A DNA stretch of 17,822 nucleotides from CAXBNB01 sp040151475 (GTDB taxonomy: Bacteria > Bacteroidota > Bacteroidia > Cytophagales > Cyclobacteriaceae). The stretch covers positions 1 to 17,822 of the forward strand of contig NZ_JBDKWG010000058.1 of the NCBI RefSeq assembly GCF_040151475.1. The letters run 5' to 3'. The notes below the pieces were generated by a model. That model saw only the letters and a program-made list of their open reading frames with translations. It ran no database searches and was not told the DNA's origin. Below, one piece after another: positions 1 to 6,424 of this stretch. Positions within the stretch are counted from its first letter, which is position 1. Each line of letters begins with the position of its first letter. The position numbers and the translations under genes are program-made.

Positions 1-86
1 GCCAAGTGATCTTCAGGTAGCCAATCGTTAAGGTCATGTGGCATAAAAGAAACTTGTTCTCTATCCGCTCCAATAAATGATATCAT
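1..86 (-). CDS. Transposase N-terminus, IS1182/IS5-like (cut by window edge)
   Basis: Reading leftward from an ATG at 86-84 there is an open frame to the window edge, 28 codons long. It contains the stretch PHDLNDWLPEDHL, which is typical of the N-terminal DUF772-type domain of IS1182/IS5-group DDE transposases (usually followed by A-R-F/W and a helix). Only the first residues are visible, so no catalytic residues can be checked. The non-coding 87-137 stretch would be the upstream end of the element. The assignment to an IS transposase is fairly firm; the exact IS family is an inference from this short motif. Confidence 0.7.
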   Translation of the reverse strand, partial: MISFIGADREQVSFMPHDLNDWLPEDHL

Positions 87-134
87 GCCCCAAGATATAA
101 ATAATTGGGTGGTTTATTAAGTCCGACAGACTCC
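1..134. mobile_element. Terminal part of an IS1182/IS5-like insertion sequence
   Basis: The partial transposase at 1-86 is preceded by about 50 bp of non-coding DNA that includes AGTCCGACAGACT (120-132), a likely part of the terminal inverted repeat because its outer bases are palindromic. The precise end and any target duplication cannot be fixed from one end alone. The boundary at about 134 is an estimate. Confidence 0.45.
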
Positions 135-187
135 TAGTGAACAGAATACCGTATCTTCACCTGAAAAAAACAATCAACCTAATATTT

Positions 188-784
188 ATGAACAAATATC
201 TTTTTACCTTCTTGCTTTCCAGTATTCTGCTTTTTGATACTTATGCTCAAGACAATATGGCTCAACTGCCTTACTATGAAATACCGGAATACCCCAGCGA
301 ATACACTGCCAAAACCACTGCTGCCAGAATGATCGACGGACTGGGATTCAGGTACTACTGGGCTACAGAAGGTTTAACCGAAAAAGACCTGGAATACCGA
401 CCCAACGACATGGCAAGGACTGCCGGAGAAACCATAGATCATATTTTGGGACTTACCAATGTAATCGCCAATTGCACGAAGAAACTACCCAATGCAGGAG
501 GAGGAAAAGAAAAACTGTCGTTTGAAGAAAAAAGAAAGCAAACGCTGGAAAACCTTAAACAAGCCAGTGATATATTAAAATCTTCCAATACCGATGGGCT
601 GGAAGATTATATATTGATTTTTGAGGGAAAAGAATCCAATACGGAATTTCCATTTTGGAACCTCATCAATGGCCCCATTGCAGATGCCCTGTGGCATGTA
701 GGTCAGGTGGTGTCATTCCGACGATCTTCCGGAAATCCCTTCAACTCCAAAGCAAGTGTAATGACAGGGAAGGTAAGGGAGTGA
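188..784 (+). CDS. Exported DinB-like (putative metal-binding four-helix) protein
   Basis: 198 residues from the ATG at 188. An in-frame upstream start at 137 is less likely, because the 188 start gives a clean signal peptide: MNKYLF, then a hydrophobic core to about residue 16 and an A-Q junction at 20/21 (probable signal peptidase I site). The mature part fits the DinB/YfiT-type helical bundle: an early helix with a GLGFRYYWATEGL segment, a DHILGL helix containing His85, and a late ALWHVGQVVSFRR segment containing His170. These are the usual places of metal ligands in the family. The family includes thiol transferases and stress proteins, so no reaction can be named. The gene stands alone, close to the IS end at its 5' side, with an unrelated symporter downstream. 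Fold assignment is moderately sure; export is likely. Confidence 0.72.
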   Translation: MNKYLFTFLLSSILLFDTYAQDNMAQLPYYEIPEYPSEYTAKTTAARMIDGLGFRYYWATEGLTEKDLEYRPNDMARTAGETIDHILGLTNVIANCTKKLPNAGGGKEKLSFEEKRKQTLENLKQASDILKSSNTDGLEDYILIFEGKESNTEFPFWNLINGPIADALWHVGQVVSFRRSSGNPFNSKASVMTGKVRE

Positions 785-1052
785 AGCCTTATAAAAGCCG
801 TTCCCTAACGTACTTCCCCTCCGAAAACCTCATTAGTAACGCCTCCATTCAGGGCAAACGAATTTAACAATTCTATTGTCCCCAGGCTTCTGCCTCTCCG
901 GGCTGACGAGTGTTCTGGAGTCTGTTAGGGTTTGCTATGACTCTAAAAGATACCGCAACGAGTGTGGTAAGGTGGTTTCGTTTTTAAATGCTTTTGCCCT
1001 GCTCACCTATTTGCCAATGCATTATGAAATGTACAACCCTCAAAATCAGCAG

Positions 1053-1132
1053 ACCTGCCAGGTTTATCTCAGTAAAACCGATGTTGACCGTATTTTTTTG
1101 ACCATTTTTTTTACAAAACCTGACAGGTTTTG
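1053..1132. repeat. Pair of CCTGnCAGG palindromes
   Basis: Two related palindromes lie 50 bp apart. The first is ACCTG-C-CAGGT at 1053-1063. The second has perfect 9-bp arms CAAAACCTG (1114-1122) and CAGGTTTTG (1124-1132) around a single A. The shared core CCTGnCAGGTTT suggests one short repeat family, a REP-like pair. No U-tract follows the second, so a simple terminator is not indicated. Confidence 0.5.
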
Positions 1133-1150
1133 AATCTTATTTGTTATGAG

Positions 1151-1170
1151 ACCTCTGCCTTCGCAGAGGT
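1151..1170. repeat. GC-rich hairpin ACCTCTGC / GCAGAGGT
   Basis: Perfect 8-bp arms (1151-1158 and 1163-1170) around loop CTTC. A T-run starts about 11 bases later (1182), too far for a standard intrinsic terminator. It is more likely a short REP-like palindrome; a weak terminator for upstream transcription is possible. Confidence 0.45.
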
Positions 1171-1253
1171 GACGATAGCGGTTTTTTAGTCAAATATTTG
1201 ATCTGTCTCAGGTTTTCACTTTTTAAAAACGTAAACATTACGGTTGTTAACGA

Positions 1254-1287
1254 TTTGAAGTCCATACGTATAGGATTATTAGTTTTT
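1254..1287 (+). promoter_or_regulatory. Weak candidate promoter for the symporter gene
   Basis: TTTG at 1254-1257 as a -33 element, a 22-bp spacer, and TAGTTTTT at 1280-1287, one mismatch from the Bacteroidota -7 consensus TAnnTTTG. It lies 46 bp before the symporter start. An alternative AATATTTG at 1294-1301 has no good partner. Confidence 0.25.
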
Positions 1288-1333
1288 TTACTTAATATTT
1301 GAGGTTAAACGAAACATAACTATACAAACACTT

Positions 1334-2968
1334 ATGAATTTTGCAACCATAGATTATATCATCTTTGCCGGATATGCTGCACTGATCCTTGGGATTGGAT
1401 TGTGGGTATCCAGAAAAGGAGAAAAGACCTCCGAAGATTATTTCCTTGCCAGTAAGTCTTTGCCGTGGTGGGCCATTGGAGCATCGCTTATTGCGGCCAA
1501 TATTTCCGCCGAACAGTTTATTGGAATGTCAGGATCCGGATTTGCAAGTGGGCTCGCTATTGCATCCTACGAATGGATGGCAGCCATTACGCTATTGATT
1601 GTAGGAAAATATTTCCTGCCAATTTTTATAGAAAAGGGGCTATACACCATTCCCGAATTTGTAGAAAAAAGATACAGTACCCAACTGAAAACCATTCTGG
1701 CTGTCTTTTGGATCGGATTGTATGTATTTGTCAACTTGAGCTCAGTAATGTATCTGGGAGCTCTGGCACTGGAGACCATCATGGGAGTACCAATGATGTA
1801 TGGTGTAATCGGTCTCGGATTGTTTGCGGCTGCCTATTCGCTATATGGAGGATTATCCTCTGTAGCCTGGACCGATGTAGTACAGGTTGTATTTTTGGTA
1901 TTGGGAGGCCTATTTACCACTTATCTTGCGCTGGATACATTGTCCGACGGTGCAGGAATGATGGCAGGCTTCAATCAGGTGCTAGAAGCTGTACCGGAGC
2001 GATTTCATATGATACTGGACAAGTCCAACCCTGAGTACGTCAACTTGCCAGGAATCTGGGTATTGATAGGAGGACTTTGGGTAGCCAACCTCTACTACTG
2101 GGGATTCAATCAGTATATCATCCAAAGAACTCTGGCTGCCAAGTCGCTCAAAGAAGCGCAAAAAGGTATCGTTTTGGCTGCCTCTCTTAAATTGTTGATT
2201 CCATTTATAGTGGTAGTGCCGGGCATTGCAGCTTATGTAATGGTAAACGATCCTGAAATCATGGCTCGGTTAGGAGACTTAGGGCAGGTCAACATCCCTT
2301 CCTCCGGACAATCAGACAAGGCTTATCCATGGTTGCTCCAGCTTTTGCCTCCAGGCCTCAAGGGTGTAGCTTTTGCAGCATTGACAGCCGCTATCGTGTC
2401 TTCTCTGGCTTCTATGCTCAACTCTACCTCCACCATATTCACCATGGACATATACAAGCAGTACATCAATAAAAATGCCTCTGAAGAAACAACCGTAAAC
2501 GTAGGAAGAATCTCTGCAGGAGTTGCATTAATCGTATCATGCATTATGGCACCATTGCTCGGCGGAATCGATCAGGCTTTCCAGTTCATTCAGGAATATA
2601 CAGGCATAGTAAGCCCCGGTATATTAGCAGTATTTGTATTGGGTTTGTTCTGGAAAAAAGCCACCAACAAAGGAGCCATCTGGGGAGCTATTCTTTCCAT
2701 ACCGATTGCCATGTATTTTAAGATAGGGCCAAAAGGATGGATAGAATCTGCTGTCTTCGTGGACATCCCTTTTCTGCATCAAATGGGATTGACCTGCCTG
2801 CTTACTATGCTGGTTATCGCCGTAGTAAGCAATATTGATGGTAAAGGAGCTGAAGATGAAAAAGGAATTCCATTGACTAAAGGCCTGTTCGATACCAGCC
2901 CCGTGTTCAATATTACAGCCTTTGCTGTCAGCATCATAGTAGTAGCACTGTATGCTTTGCTTTGGTAA
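1334..2968 (+). CDS. Sodium/sugar symporter (SSS family, vSGLT-like)
   Basis: 544 residues, starting at ATG 1334, with the many hydrophobic segments of a 14-helix inner-membrane SSS transporter. It follows Vibrio SGLT so closely that a constant offset of 8 places every known site. Sugar-contact residues are Asn56, Gln61 (in ANISAEQFIG), Glu80 (SYEWMA), Asn252, Lys286 and Gln420 (FIQEYTG). The inner-gate tyrosine is Tyr255 (ANLYYWGFNQ), and sodium-site serines 356-357 lie in AAIVSSLAS. From these I infer sodium-coupled uptake of glucose, galactose or a similar hexose. The gene is monocistronic as far as visible: a strong terminator follows at 2999-3031 and no catabolic gene is adjacent, so the exact sugar is open. 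Family assignment is very sure, substrate moderately. Confidence 0.93.
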   Translation: MNFATIDYIIFAGYAALILGIGLWVSRKGEKTSEDYFLASKSLPWWAIGASLIAANISAEQFIGMSGSGFASGLAIASYEWMAAITLLIVGKYFLPIFIEKGLYTIPEFVEKRYSTQLKTILAVFWIGLYVFVNLSSVMYLGALALETIMGVPMMYGVIGLGLFAAAYSLYGGLSSVAWTDVVQVVFLVLGGLFTTYLALDTLSDGAGMMAGFNQVLEAVPERFHMILDKSNPEYVNLPGIWVLIGGLWVANLYYWGFNQYIIQRTLAAKSLKEAQKGIVLAASLKLLIPFIVVVPGIAAYVMVNDPEIMARLGDLGQVNIPSSGQSDKAYPWLLQLLPPGLKGVAFAALTAAIVSSLASMLNSTSTIFTMDIYKQYINKNASEETTVNVGRISAGVALIVSCIMAPLLGGIDQAFQFIQEYTGIVSPGILAVFVLGLFWKKATNKGAIWGAILSIPIAMYFKIGPKGWIESAVFVDIPFLHQMGLTCLLTMLVIAVVSNIDGKGAEDEKGIPLTKGLFDTSPVFNITAFAVSIIVVALYALLW

Positions 2969-2998
2969 ATAAGAAATTCAAAATCGAATATTTAGAAA

Positions 2999-3031
2999 AA
3001 AGGAAGGGGTAAAATCTCTTCCTGTTTTTTT
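2999..3031 (+). terminator. Intrinsic terminator after the symporter
   Basis: Arms AGGAAG (3001-3006) and CTTCCT (3018-3023) are followed by G and seven T residues (3025-3031). Placed 30 bp after the symporter stop codon, it is a classic Rho-independent layout. Confidence 0.72.
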
Positions 3032-3054
3032 CTAACCGAGCATAATAAACAAAA

Positions 3055-3100
3055 TACAAAAGCCTTGCTCTGGCAGTTTGTTGGACTTGTGTCCAACAAA
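3055..3100. repeat. REPIN-like repeat, right half only, with inverted loop
   Basis: Right-hand hairpin of the dispersed repeat: arms TTTGTTGGAC (3077-3086) and GTCCAACAAA (3091-3100), preceded by the same lead-in (TACAAAAGCCTTGCTCTGG) as the copy near 6325. The loop is TTGT instead of the ACAA of the other right hairpins, so the loop is inverted while the arms are unchanged. No left half is found. It lies between the convergent symporter and serine hydrolase genes. Confidence 0.8.
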
Positions 3101-3183
3101 GTAGGAAAGTATCCTGACTGATAAAACCCCATTCATAGGCACTGTAGTGGGTAGTTTTGATTCAACATCAACTTTCTTTCATA

Positions 3184-4317
3184 CTACCATTGATAATAAT
3201 TAAAAACTGATCTTTGTATTTCATTAATAAGTTCCCTGCCATTGTCTCCATTGGCCATGATAACCAGTGTATTGTCTTTGTGCACGAAGGACACCATGTA
3301 ATTTGTAAATCCTGCATTTTTGCCTCGGTGACCAAACGTTAAAGAATCATGATCATTCTCCAATGACACCCCAAGTCCCCAATTATTCATGTGCTTGGTT
3401 AGCATCAATTCTACTGTTTCCCTGGAAAGTACTCCATTTGTTTTTCCAGAAAGTATTTTCTGAATTTCAATACAAAATTTCACTAAATCAGTTGGTGTTG
3501 TCCATAATCCTGCAGCAGCATGTTCGGGATAATTGTGCCACAATCCTTCGATAATTTTGCCATTATCAGTATAAGCGGCACTTGCACTGGCATGTAAATC
3601 AGAAGGGAGAGGTTGTTCATAAGTACTGTTTTTCATTCCCATGGGGCGCAAAATATTTACACCCAAATATTCTTCAAAAGACAAACCGCTAATATCTTCA
3701 ACCAATTTTTCAATAATAGTATAACCTCCTCCTGAATACCGCCATGTACTTCCTGGAATTGTATCTACATATATTACACCTGTATTTCCCTCTCCATTCA
3801 GGATCATTTGTATGGATGGAATAGAGTCTCCCTGGCGATATCCGGGGAAACCATGAACTGTAACCCCGGCCGTATGTGTCAATAATCTTCTAACTGACAC
3901 CTTTTGATCTACAGTAAATTTATTCTCAGGAATTTTCCAATCCTTAAGATAGGTATTTACATCTTCATCAAGGTCTACTTTCCCTTCCTCAAAAAGTTTT
4001 AAAACAGATAGCGCAGCTATGGGTTTACTAATAGAACCCGCTTGAAAGAGTGTTTCAGTACCAACTTTTTTCCCATTGACTGTATTAGCAATTCCGAATC
4101 CCTTAGCCCACATTGTCCCTCCGCTATCAACAACTGCGATACTTACTCCCGGTACTTTATAGTGATTCATTCTTTCTATTAGGCTTTCCTCTTTCGTAAA
4201 ATTGCCGGAAGGGTTGGGTCCGAAGGAATTAAAATCAATTTCGATCTCATGCTTACAAGAGATTAGCAGTGAAATCGATAGAGTTAATAGTAAGCGAAAC
4301 ACATTAATTATTTTCAT
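3184..4317 (-). CDS. Serine hydrolase, beta-lactamase class C / esterase-like lipoprotein
   Basis: 377 residues from the ATG at 4317. The first 21 residues are a lipoprotein signal peptide ending in LISC (Cys21 lipidated), so the enzyme is probably anchored in the periplasm or outer membrane. The catalytic signature of the penicillin-binding/class C family is complete: Ser95-Ile-Ser-Lys98 (nucleophile and base, in FQAGSISKP), Tyr194-Ser-Gly196 as the second motif, and His330-Arg-Gly332 as the HxG third motif. HTAG (148-151) is also typical of family VIII esterases and AmpC-like peptidases. The HxG motif in place of KTG argues for an esterase or D-amino-peptidase rather than a true beta-lactamase; that is inference. 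It has its own candidate promoter (4409-4442), separate from the cupin gene upstream. Confidence 0.88.
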   Translation of the reverse strand: MKIINVFRLLLTLSISLLISCKHEIEIDFNSFGPNPSGNFTKEESLIERMNHYKVPGVSIAVVDSGGTMWAKGFGIANTVNGKKVGTETLFQAGSISKPIAALSVLKLFEEGKVDLDEDVNTYLKDWKIPENKFTVDQKVSVRRLLTHTAGVTVHGFPGYRQGDSIPSIQMILNGEGNTGVIYVDTIPGSTWRYSGGGYTIIEKLVEDISGLSFEEYLGVNILRPMGMKNSTYEQPLPSDLHASASAAYTDNGKIIEGLWHNYPEHAAAGLWTTPTDLVKFCIEIQKILSGKTNGVLSRETVELMLTKHMNNWGLGVSLENDHDSLTFGHRGKNAGFTNYMVSFVHKDNTLVIMANGDNGRELINEIQRSVFNYYQW

Positions 4318-4372
4318 GTTTTATCCTAAATAGGTTTTCGAAATTGCATTTCAAAAGTAATAAACTACAACA

Positions 4373-4416
4373 ATTGTGTACAACACACAATGTATTATAC
4401 CTACCTTTCAAAGGTA
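4373..4416. repeat. Two short palindromes upstream of the serine hydrolase
   Basis: Arms ATTGTGT (4373-4379) and ACACAAT (4385-4391) around ACAAC, then the odd palindrome TACCTTT-C-AAAGGTA (4402-4416). The second overlaps the candidate -7 element, so either could be an operator site. No regulator can be named. Confidence 0.35.
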
Positions 4417-4442
4417 ACAAATAATGACCTGTATCTAGCAAA
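4409..4442 (-). promoter_or_regulatory. Candidate promoter for the serine hydrolase
   Basis: On the minus strand, -7 TACCTTTG (4416-4409) is an exact match to TAnnTTTG, with -33 TTTG (4442-4439) at a 22-bp spacing. It implies a leader of about 85 bases. This rests on motif matching alone. Confidence 0.45.
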
Positions 4443-4493
4443 CCCTATTTAATCAAAAAATCCATATACAACAAAACAGGAAGAGGCAAAACC

Positions 4494-5156
4494 CTACTTA
4501 CCAGCTTTATCCTTATCATTAAATGGAAAATAATCCAATACATCATACTCCCAAACATTCGTCGGAAATATTACGACCAAATTGGCAGTTTTTTCACCAA
4601 TGTTTTTAAAGGCATGTGGCACCATTGGTGGGATGTTGATAATATAGGGAGCGGTAATGGTAAAAAGAGTATCACCCAAGGCATATAAGATTTTTCCTTC
4701 CAAAAGTACATGTGATTCTTCCCCTTTATGAGTGTGCATTGGTGGTGCCCCACCCGGGAAAGTTTCTGTTATACCTATTACCAGGTTTTGATATCCATTT
4801 TTGTACCCTTCCATTACATGTACATACTCTCCCGGCCCGGGGTTAATCACCGGAAGTTCATCTAAGTTCGCAGCATAGTCAGTCCAATATTTCATCTCTC
4901 TGGTTTCATATCCAGGTGGAACAGTTCGTCTCTCCAATACTTTGTGAGAGTGGTGTTGGGCATGAAGGTATTCAATAATTGAATCAGGAACGGTTTTGAC
5001 TTCATCCACTAACCCCTCTATCGAAAAAGTCTCTTTTGCTTGGTCATGTGGATGCGGATGTGAATGCGTCTCGGTTTGATTGTTTTCAACACTAGTGCAA
5101 TAGGTCAAAACGGTTATCATCAAAGGATAACCAAAAAAGTGTGGTAGGTGTTTCAT
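4494..5156 (-). CDS. Cupin-domain lipoprotein with His-rich N-terminus
   Basis: 220 residues from the ATG at 5156. The longer frame from 5207 is rejected because only the 5156 start puts a lipoprotein signal (hydrophobic segment ending LTYC, Cys20) at the N-terminus. Just after it is a histidine-rich patch, HSHPHPH (31-37), a plausible metal-binding tail. The C-terminal half is a single cupin barrel. Motif 1 is PMHTHKGEESHVLLEG with ligands His141, His143 and Glu147; motif 2 is IPPMVPHAFKN with His181 and Asn185. The metal centre therefore looks intact. Cupins range from isomerases to dioxygenases and sensors, so no reaction is claimed. Neighbours give no pathway; a candidate promoter lies at 5224-5256 inside a duplicated block. 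Confidence 0.82.
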   Translation of the reverse strand: MKHLPHFFGYPLMITVLTYCTSVENNQTETHSHPHPHDQAKETFSIEGLVDEVKTVPDSIIEYLHAQHHSHKVLERRTVPPGYETREMKYWTDYAANLDELPVINPGPGEYVHVMEGYKNGYQNLVIGITETFPGGAPPMHTHKGEESHVLLEGKILYALGDTLFTITAPYIINIPPMVPHAFKNIGEKTANLVVIFPTNVWEYDVLDYFPFNDKDKAGK

Positions 5157-5213
5157 GGCGATTGGTTTGGTGAATTTTTTGTGGCTTATTGCATATAAAG
5201 ATAACAACTCCCT

Positions 5214-5372
5214 TTTTTATGTACAAAAATATACCCCATCTAATTTACCTCTACAATACGTCAAACCTAAATCCGGACAATCAAATGAATTGAAAATTGG
5301 ATATGATTGGGATTATGATCGTGAACCGTCTTGGCTGGTCTTATGACCTGTAAAAATCAGATTTTCATTATT
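5214..5372. repeat. Duplicated promoter-containing block, copy 1
   Basis: Aligns throughout with 5868-6041. Shared landmarks in order are TTTTTATGT, CAAAAATAT, CCATCT, a CTACAA-type stretch, an exact CAATCAAATGAATTGAAAAT, and then the left hairpin of the dispersed repeat (TTGGCTGGTCTT). The block sits directly upstream of the cupin gene and contains its candidate promoter. Boundaries are by eye. Confidence 0.7.
5224..5256 (-). promoter_or_regulatory. Candidate promoter for the cupin gene
   Basis: Minus-strand -7 TATTTTTG (5231-5224) fits TAnnTTTG, with TTG (5256-5254) 22 bp further upstream. It predicts a start near 5217, about 60 bases before the ATG. The same arrangement recurs in the second copy of the duplicated block. 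Confidence 0.42.
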
Positions 5373-5411
5373 AATACTCTAGTTTGTTGGACACAAGTCC
5401 AACAAAGGCGG
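5326..5411. repeat. REPIN-like repeat, full but shortened copy
   Basis: The left hairpin is decayed (GGTC 5337-5340, loop TTAT, GACC 5345-5348). The right hairpin is perfect: TTTGTTGGAC (5383-5392), loop ACAA, GTCCAACAAA (5397-5406), then terminal GGCGG. The middle spacer is about 30 bp shorter than in the copies near 15-16.6 kb. Confidence 0.82.
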
Positions 5412-5434
5412 AAGGGCTTGTCACAACGGCTTGA

Positions 5435-5518
5435 TCAATTGAGTGTACCTGCTCTGTCTAAAAGCTCAAAAGCATATTTCTCCTTCTGACTTTCCTCTAA
5501 TAAAGTAGGCGCATTCAT
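5435..5518 (-). other. Possible 27-codon ORF or gene remnant
   Basis: ATG at 5518 to TGA at 5437-5435, encoding MNAPTLLEESQKEKYAFELL and seven more residues. The charged, helix-like composition looks protein-like rather than random, yet no family is recognised and no ribosome or promoter signal supports it. It could be the 5' remnant of a broken gene. Reported only because the stretch between the cupin gene and the next ORF is otherwise unexplained. Confidence 0.2.
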
Positions 5519-5569
5519 TTTTATCTATTGTTATGGACATTTCCTAATTATTTTACGATCTACCTATTT

Positions 5570-5773
5570 TCATTTTCTTAAAATATCATACTTTGTAATA
5601 CCCGATAAGGAAAAAGTCAATAAACCTACACTAGTGAACAAGGTACTTGAATTTGTTGTTGAAATTATTTCATTTAAAGTCAATGGATTCGAAAATACTT
5701 GTACAATCAGAATCCCGAAACTCATACTCCCTAAAAAGAAGATAAACAACAGATGTTTTAGCTTTTTATTCAT
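5570..5773 (-). CDS. Small two-helix membrane protein, unknown
   Basis: 67 residues from the ATG at 5773. A basic start (MNKKLKH) is followed by a hydrophobic helix at about 8-27, a polar Ser/Thr/Asn-rich loop, and a second hydrophobic segment at about 43-59 ending in a basic tail (KYDILRK). The pattern suggests a small inner-membrane protein with both ends in the cytoplasm. No family is recognised. It has a candidate promoter (5879-5911) within the second copy of the duplicated block, which favours a real gene. A non-coding stretch is the alternative. Confidence 0.45.
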   Translation of the reverse strand: MNKKLKHLLFIFFLGSMSFGILIVQVFSNPLTLNEIISTTNSSTLFTSVGLLTFSLSGITKYDILRK

Positions 5774-5878
5774 TATAATTTCGGTTTAATAGTATGTTGA
5801 ACACTCTGATGCCCAATCATAGATGTTTAGGCTTTTGGTGAAGATAATGTTTCGGTTACTAACTATCGTTTTTATGTC

Positions 5879-5911
5879 CAAAAATATGCACCATCTCATT
5901 TCCCCTACAAA
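5879..5911 (-). promoter_or_regulatory. Candidate promoter for the 67-residue membrane protein
   Basis: Minus-strand -7 TATTTTTG (5886-5879) and -33 TTTG (5911-5908) with a 21-bp spacer, the exact counterpart of the cupin promoter in copy 1 of the duplicated block. It implies a leader of about 100 bases. Confidence 0.38.
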
Positions 5912-5978
5912 ACATCAACCCTAAACTGGAACAATCAAATGAATTGAAAATGGGATATGGCTAGGTTTATGGTCAAAA

Positions 5979-6025
5979 GCCGCCTTGGCTGGTCTTGTGA
6001 CCTGCAAACATCCAATACATCAGGT
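5979..6025. repeat. REPIN-like repeat, left half only
   Basis: Starts with the terminal GCCGCC, then hairpin arms CTGGTC (5989-5994) and GACCTG (5999-6004) around loop TTGT, followed by the conserved CAAACATCCAATACATCAG spacer. The matching right half appears only at 6331-6375, on the far side of a 57-codon gene. Confidence 0.78.
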
Positions 6026-6076
6026 TTCAATTTCTATTATCCACCTCAAAAGCAGAGTAAGGCTCGTCAAACCCAG

Positions 6077-6250
6077 TTAAGTTCCAAGTACTAAAAAAAT
6101 TCCAGTCATTAATATAGCACTCGCAAAAGCAACCAAGTTGAAACCGCCACCAGTCATAGTGAATTTTTTCAGCTTAACCACATTAAAATACGTCAAGAAG
6201 AACATTCCGATTCCTATGCAGATCAAAAAAATACCCAATCCAATTTTCAT
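6077..6250 (-). CDS. Small membrane protein, 57 residues, unknown
   Basis: Start taken at ATG 6250. The longer frame to 6412 is rejected because its first half is the repeat at 6331-6375 translated. The protein is almost wholly hydrophobic: a helix at 3-24, a short basic/glycine-rich turn (VVKLKKFTMTGGG, 25-36), and a second helix at 38-55. This hairpin-in-membrane layout is common among small unannotated Bacteroidota proteins; no family is claimed. It sits between a left half and a right half of the dispersed repeat, so it may be a passenger inside a split copy. Composition strongly suggests real coding. Confidence 0.55.
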   Translation of the reverse strand: MKIGLGIFLICIGIGMFFLTYFNVVKLKKFTMTGGGFNLVAFASAILMTGIFLVLGT

Positions 6251-6324
6251 ATCAATTTTAGTAATGTTTATACAAACTACGACAAAATAAATTTTATTCC
6301 AACATGGATCACTTTTTTTCAAAC

Positions 6325-6375
6325 TACAAAAGCCTTGCTCTGGTAGTTTGTTGGACACAAGTCCAACAAAGGCGG
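6325..6375. repeat. REPIN-like repeat, right half only
   Basis: Perfect right hairpin: TTTGTTGGAC (6347-6356), loop ACAA, GTCCAACAAA (6361-6370), then terminal GGCGG. The lead-in TACAAAAGCCTTGCTCTGG matches the half copy at 3055-3100 but not the lead-in of the 15-16.6 kb copies, so two subfamilies exist. Confidence 0.8.
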
Positions 6376-6424
6376 AGATTTTCCGATTGATAAGAAGTAA
6401 TTCATCCCGCACAAACCCAAAGCA

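Larger units (their letters stand above)
785..1333. other. 549-bp intergenic region with palindromes, no convincing gene
   Basis: No convincing coding sequence is seen. The open frame at 876-1133 is rejected because it runs through the palindromic repeats at 1053-1063 and 1114-1132 and has an unlikely composition. The region holds those two related palindromes, a hairpin at 1151-1170, and a weak candidate promoter for the symporter at 1254-1287. Confidence 0.6.
5868..6041. repeat. Duplicated promoter-containing block, copy 2
   Basis: Second copy of the block described at 5214-5372, in the same orientation and about 650 bp away. It ends in the left hairpin of the dispersed repeat (5985-6008) but lacks the right hairpin immediately after. 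Confidence 0.7.

Noticed and set aside
876..1133. 85-codon open frame on the plus strand
   Set aside because: It runs through two palindromic repeats, ends within one, has no recognisable features and no start signal.
4373..4391. Intrinsic terminator for the cupin gene
   Set aside because: The stem is AT-rich, lies 100 bp beyond the stop and has no T-run on the relevant strand.
6251..6412. 54-codon N-terminal extension of the small membrane protein
   Set aside because: The extension is translated repeat DNA (6325-6375); the hydrophobic protein starts naturally at ATG 6250.
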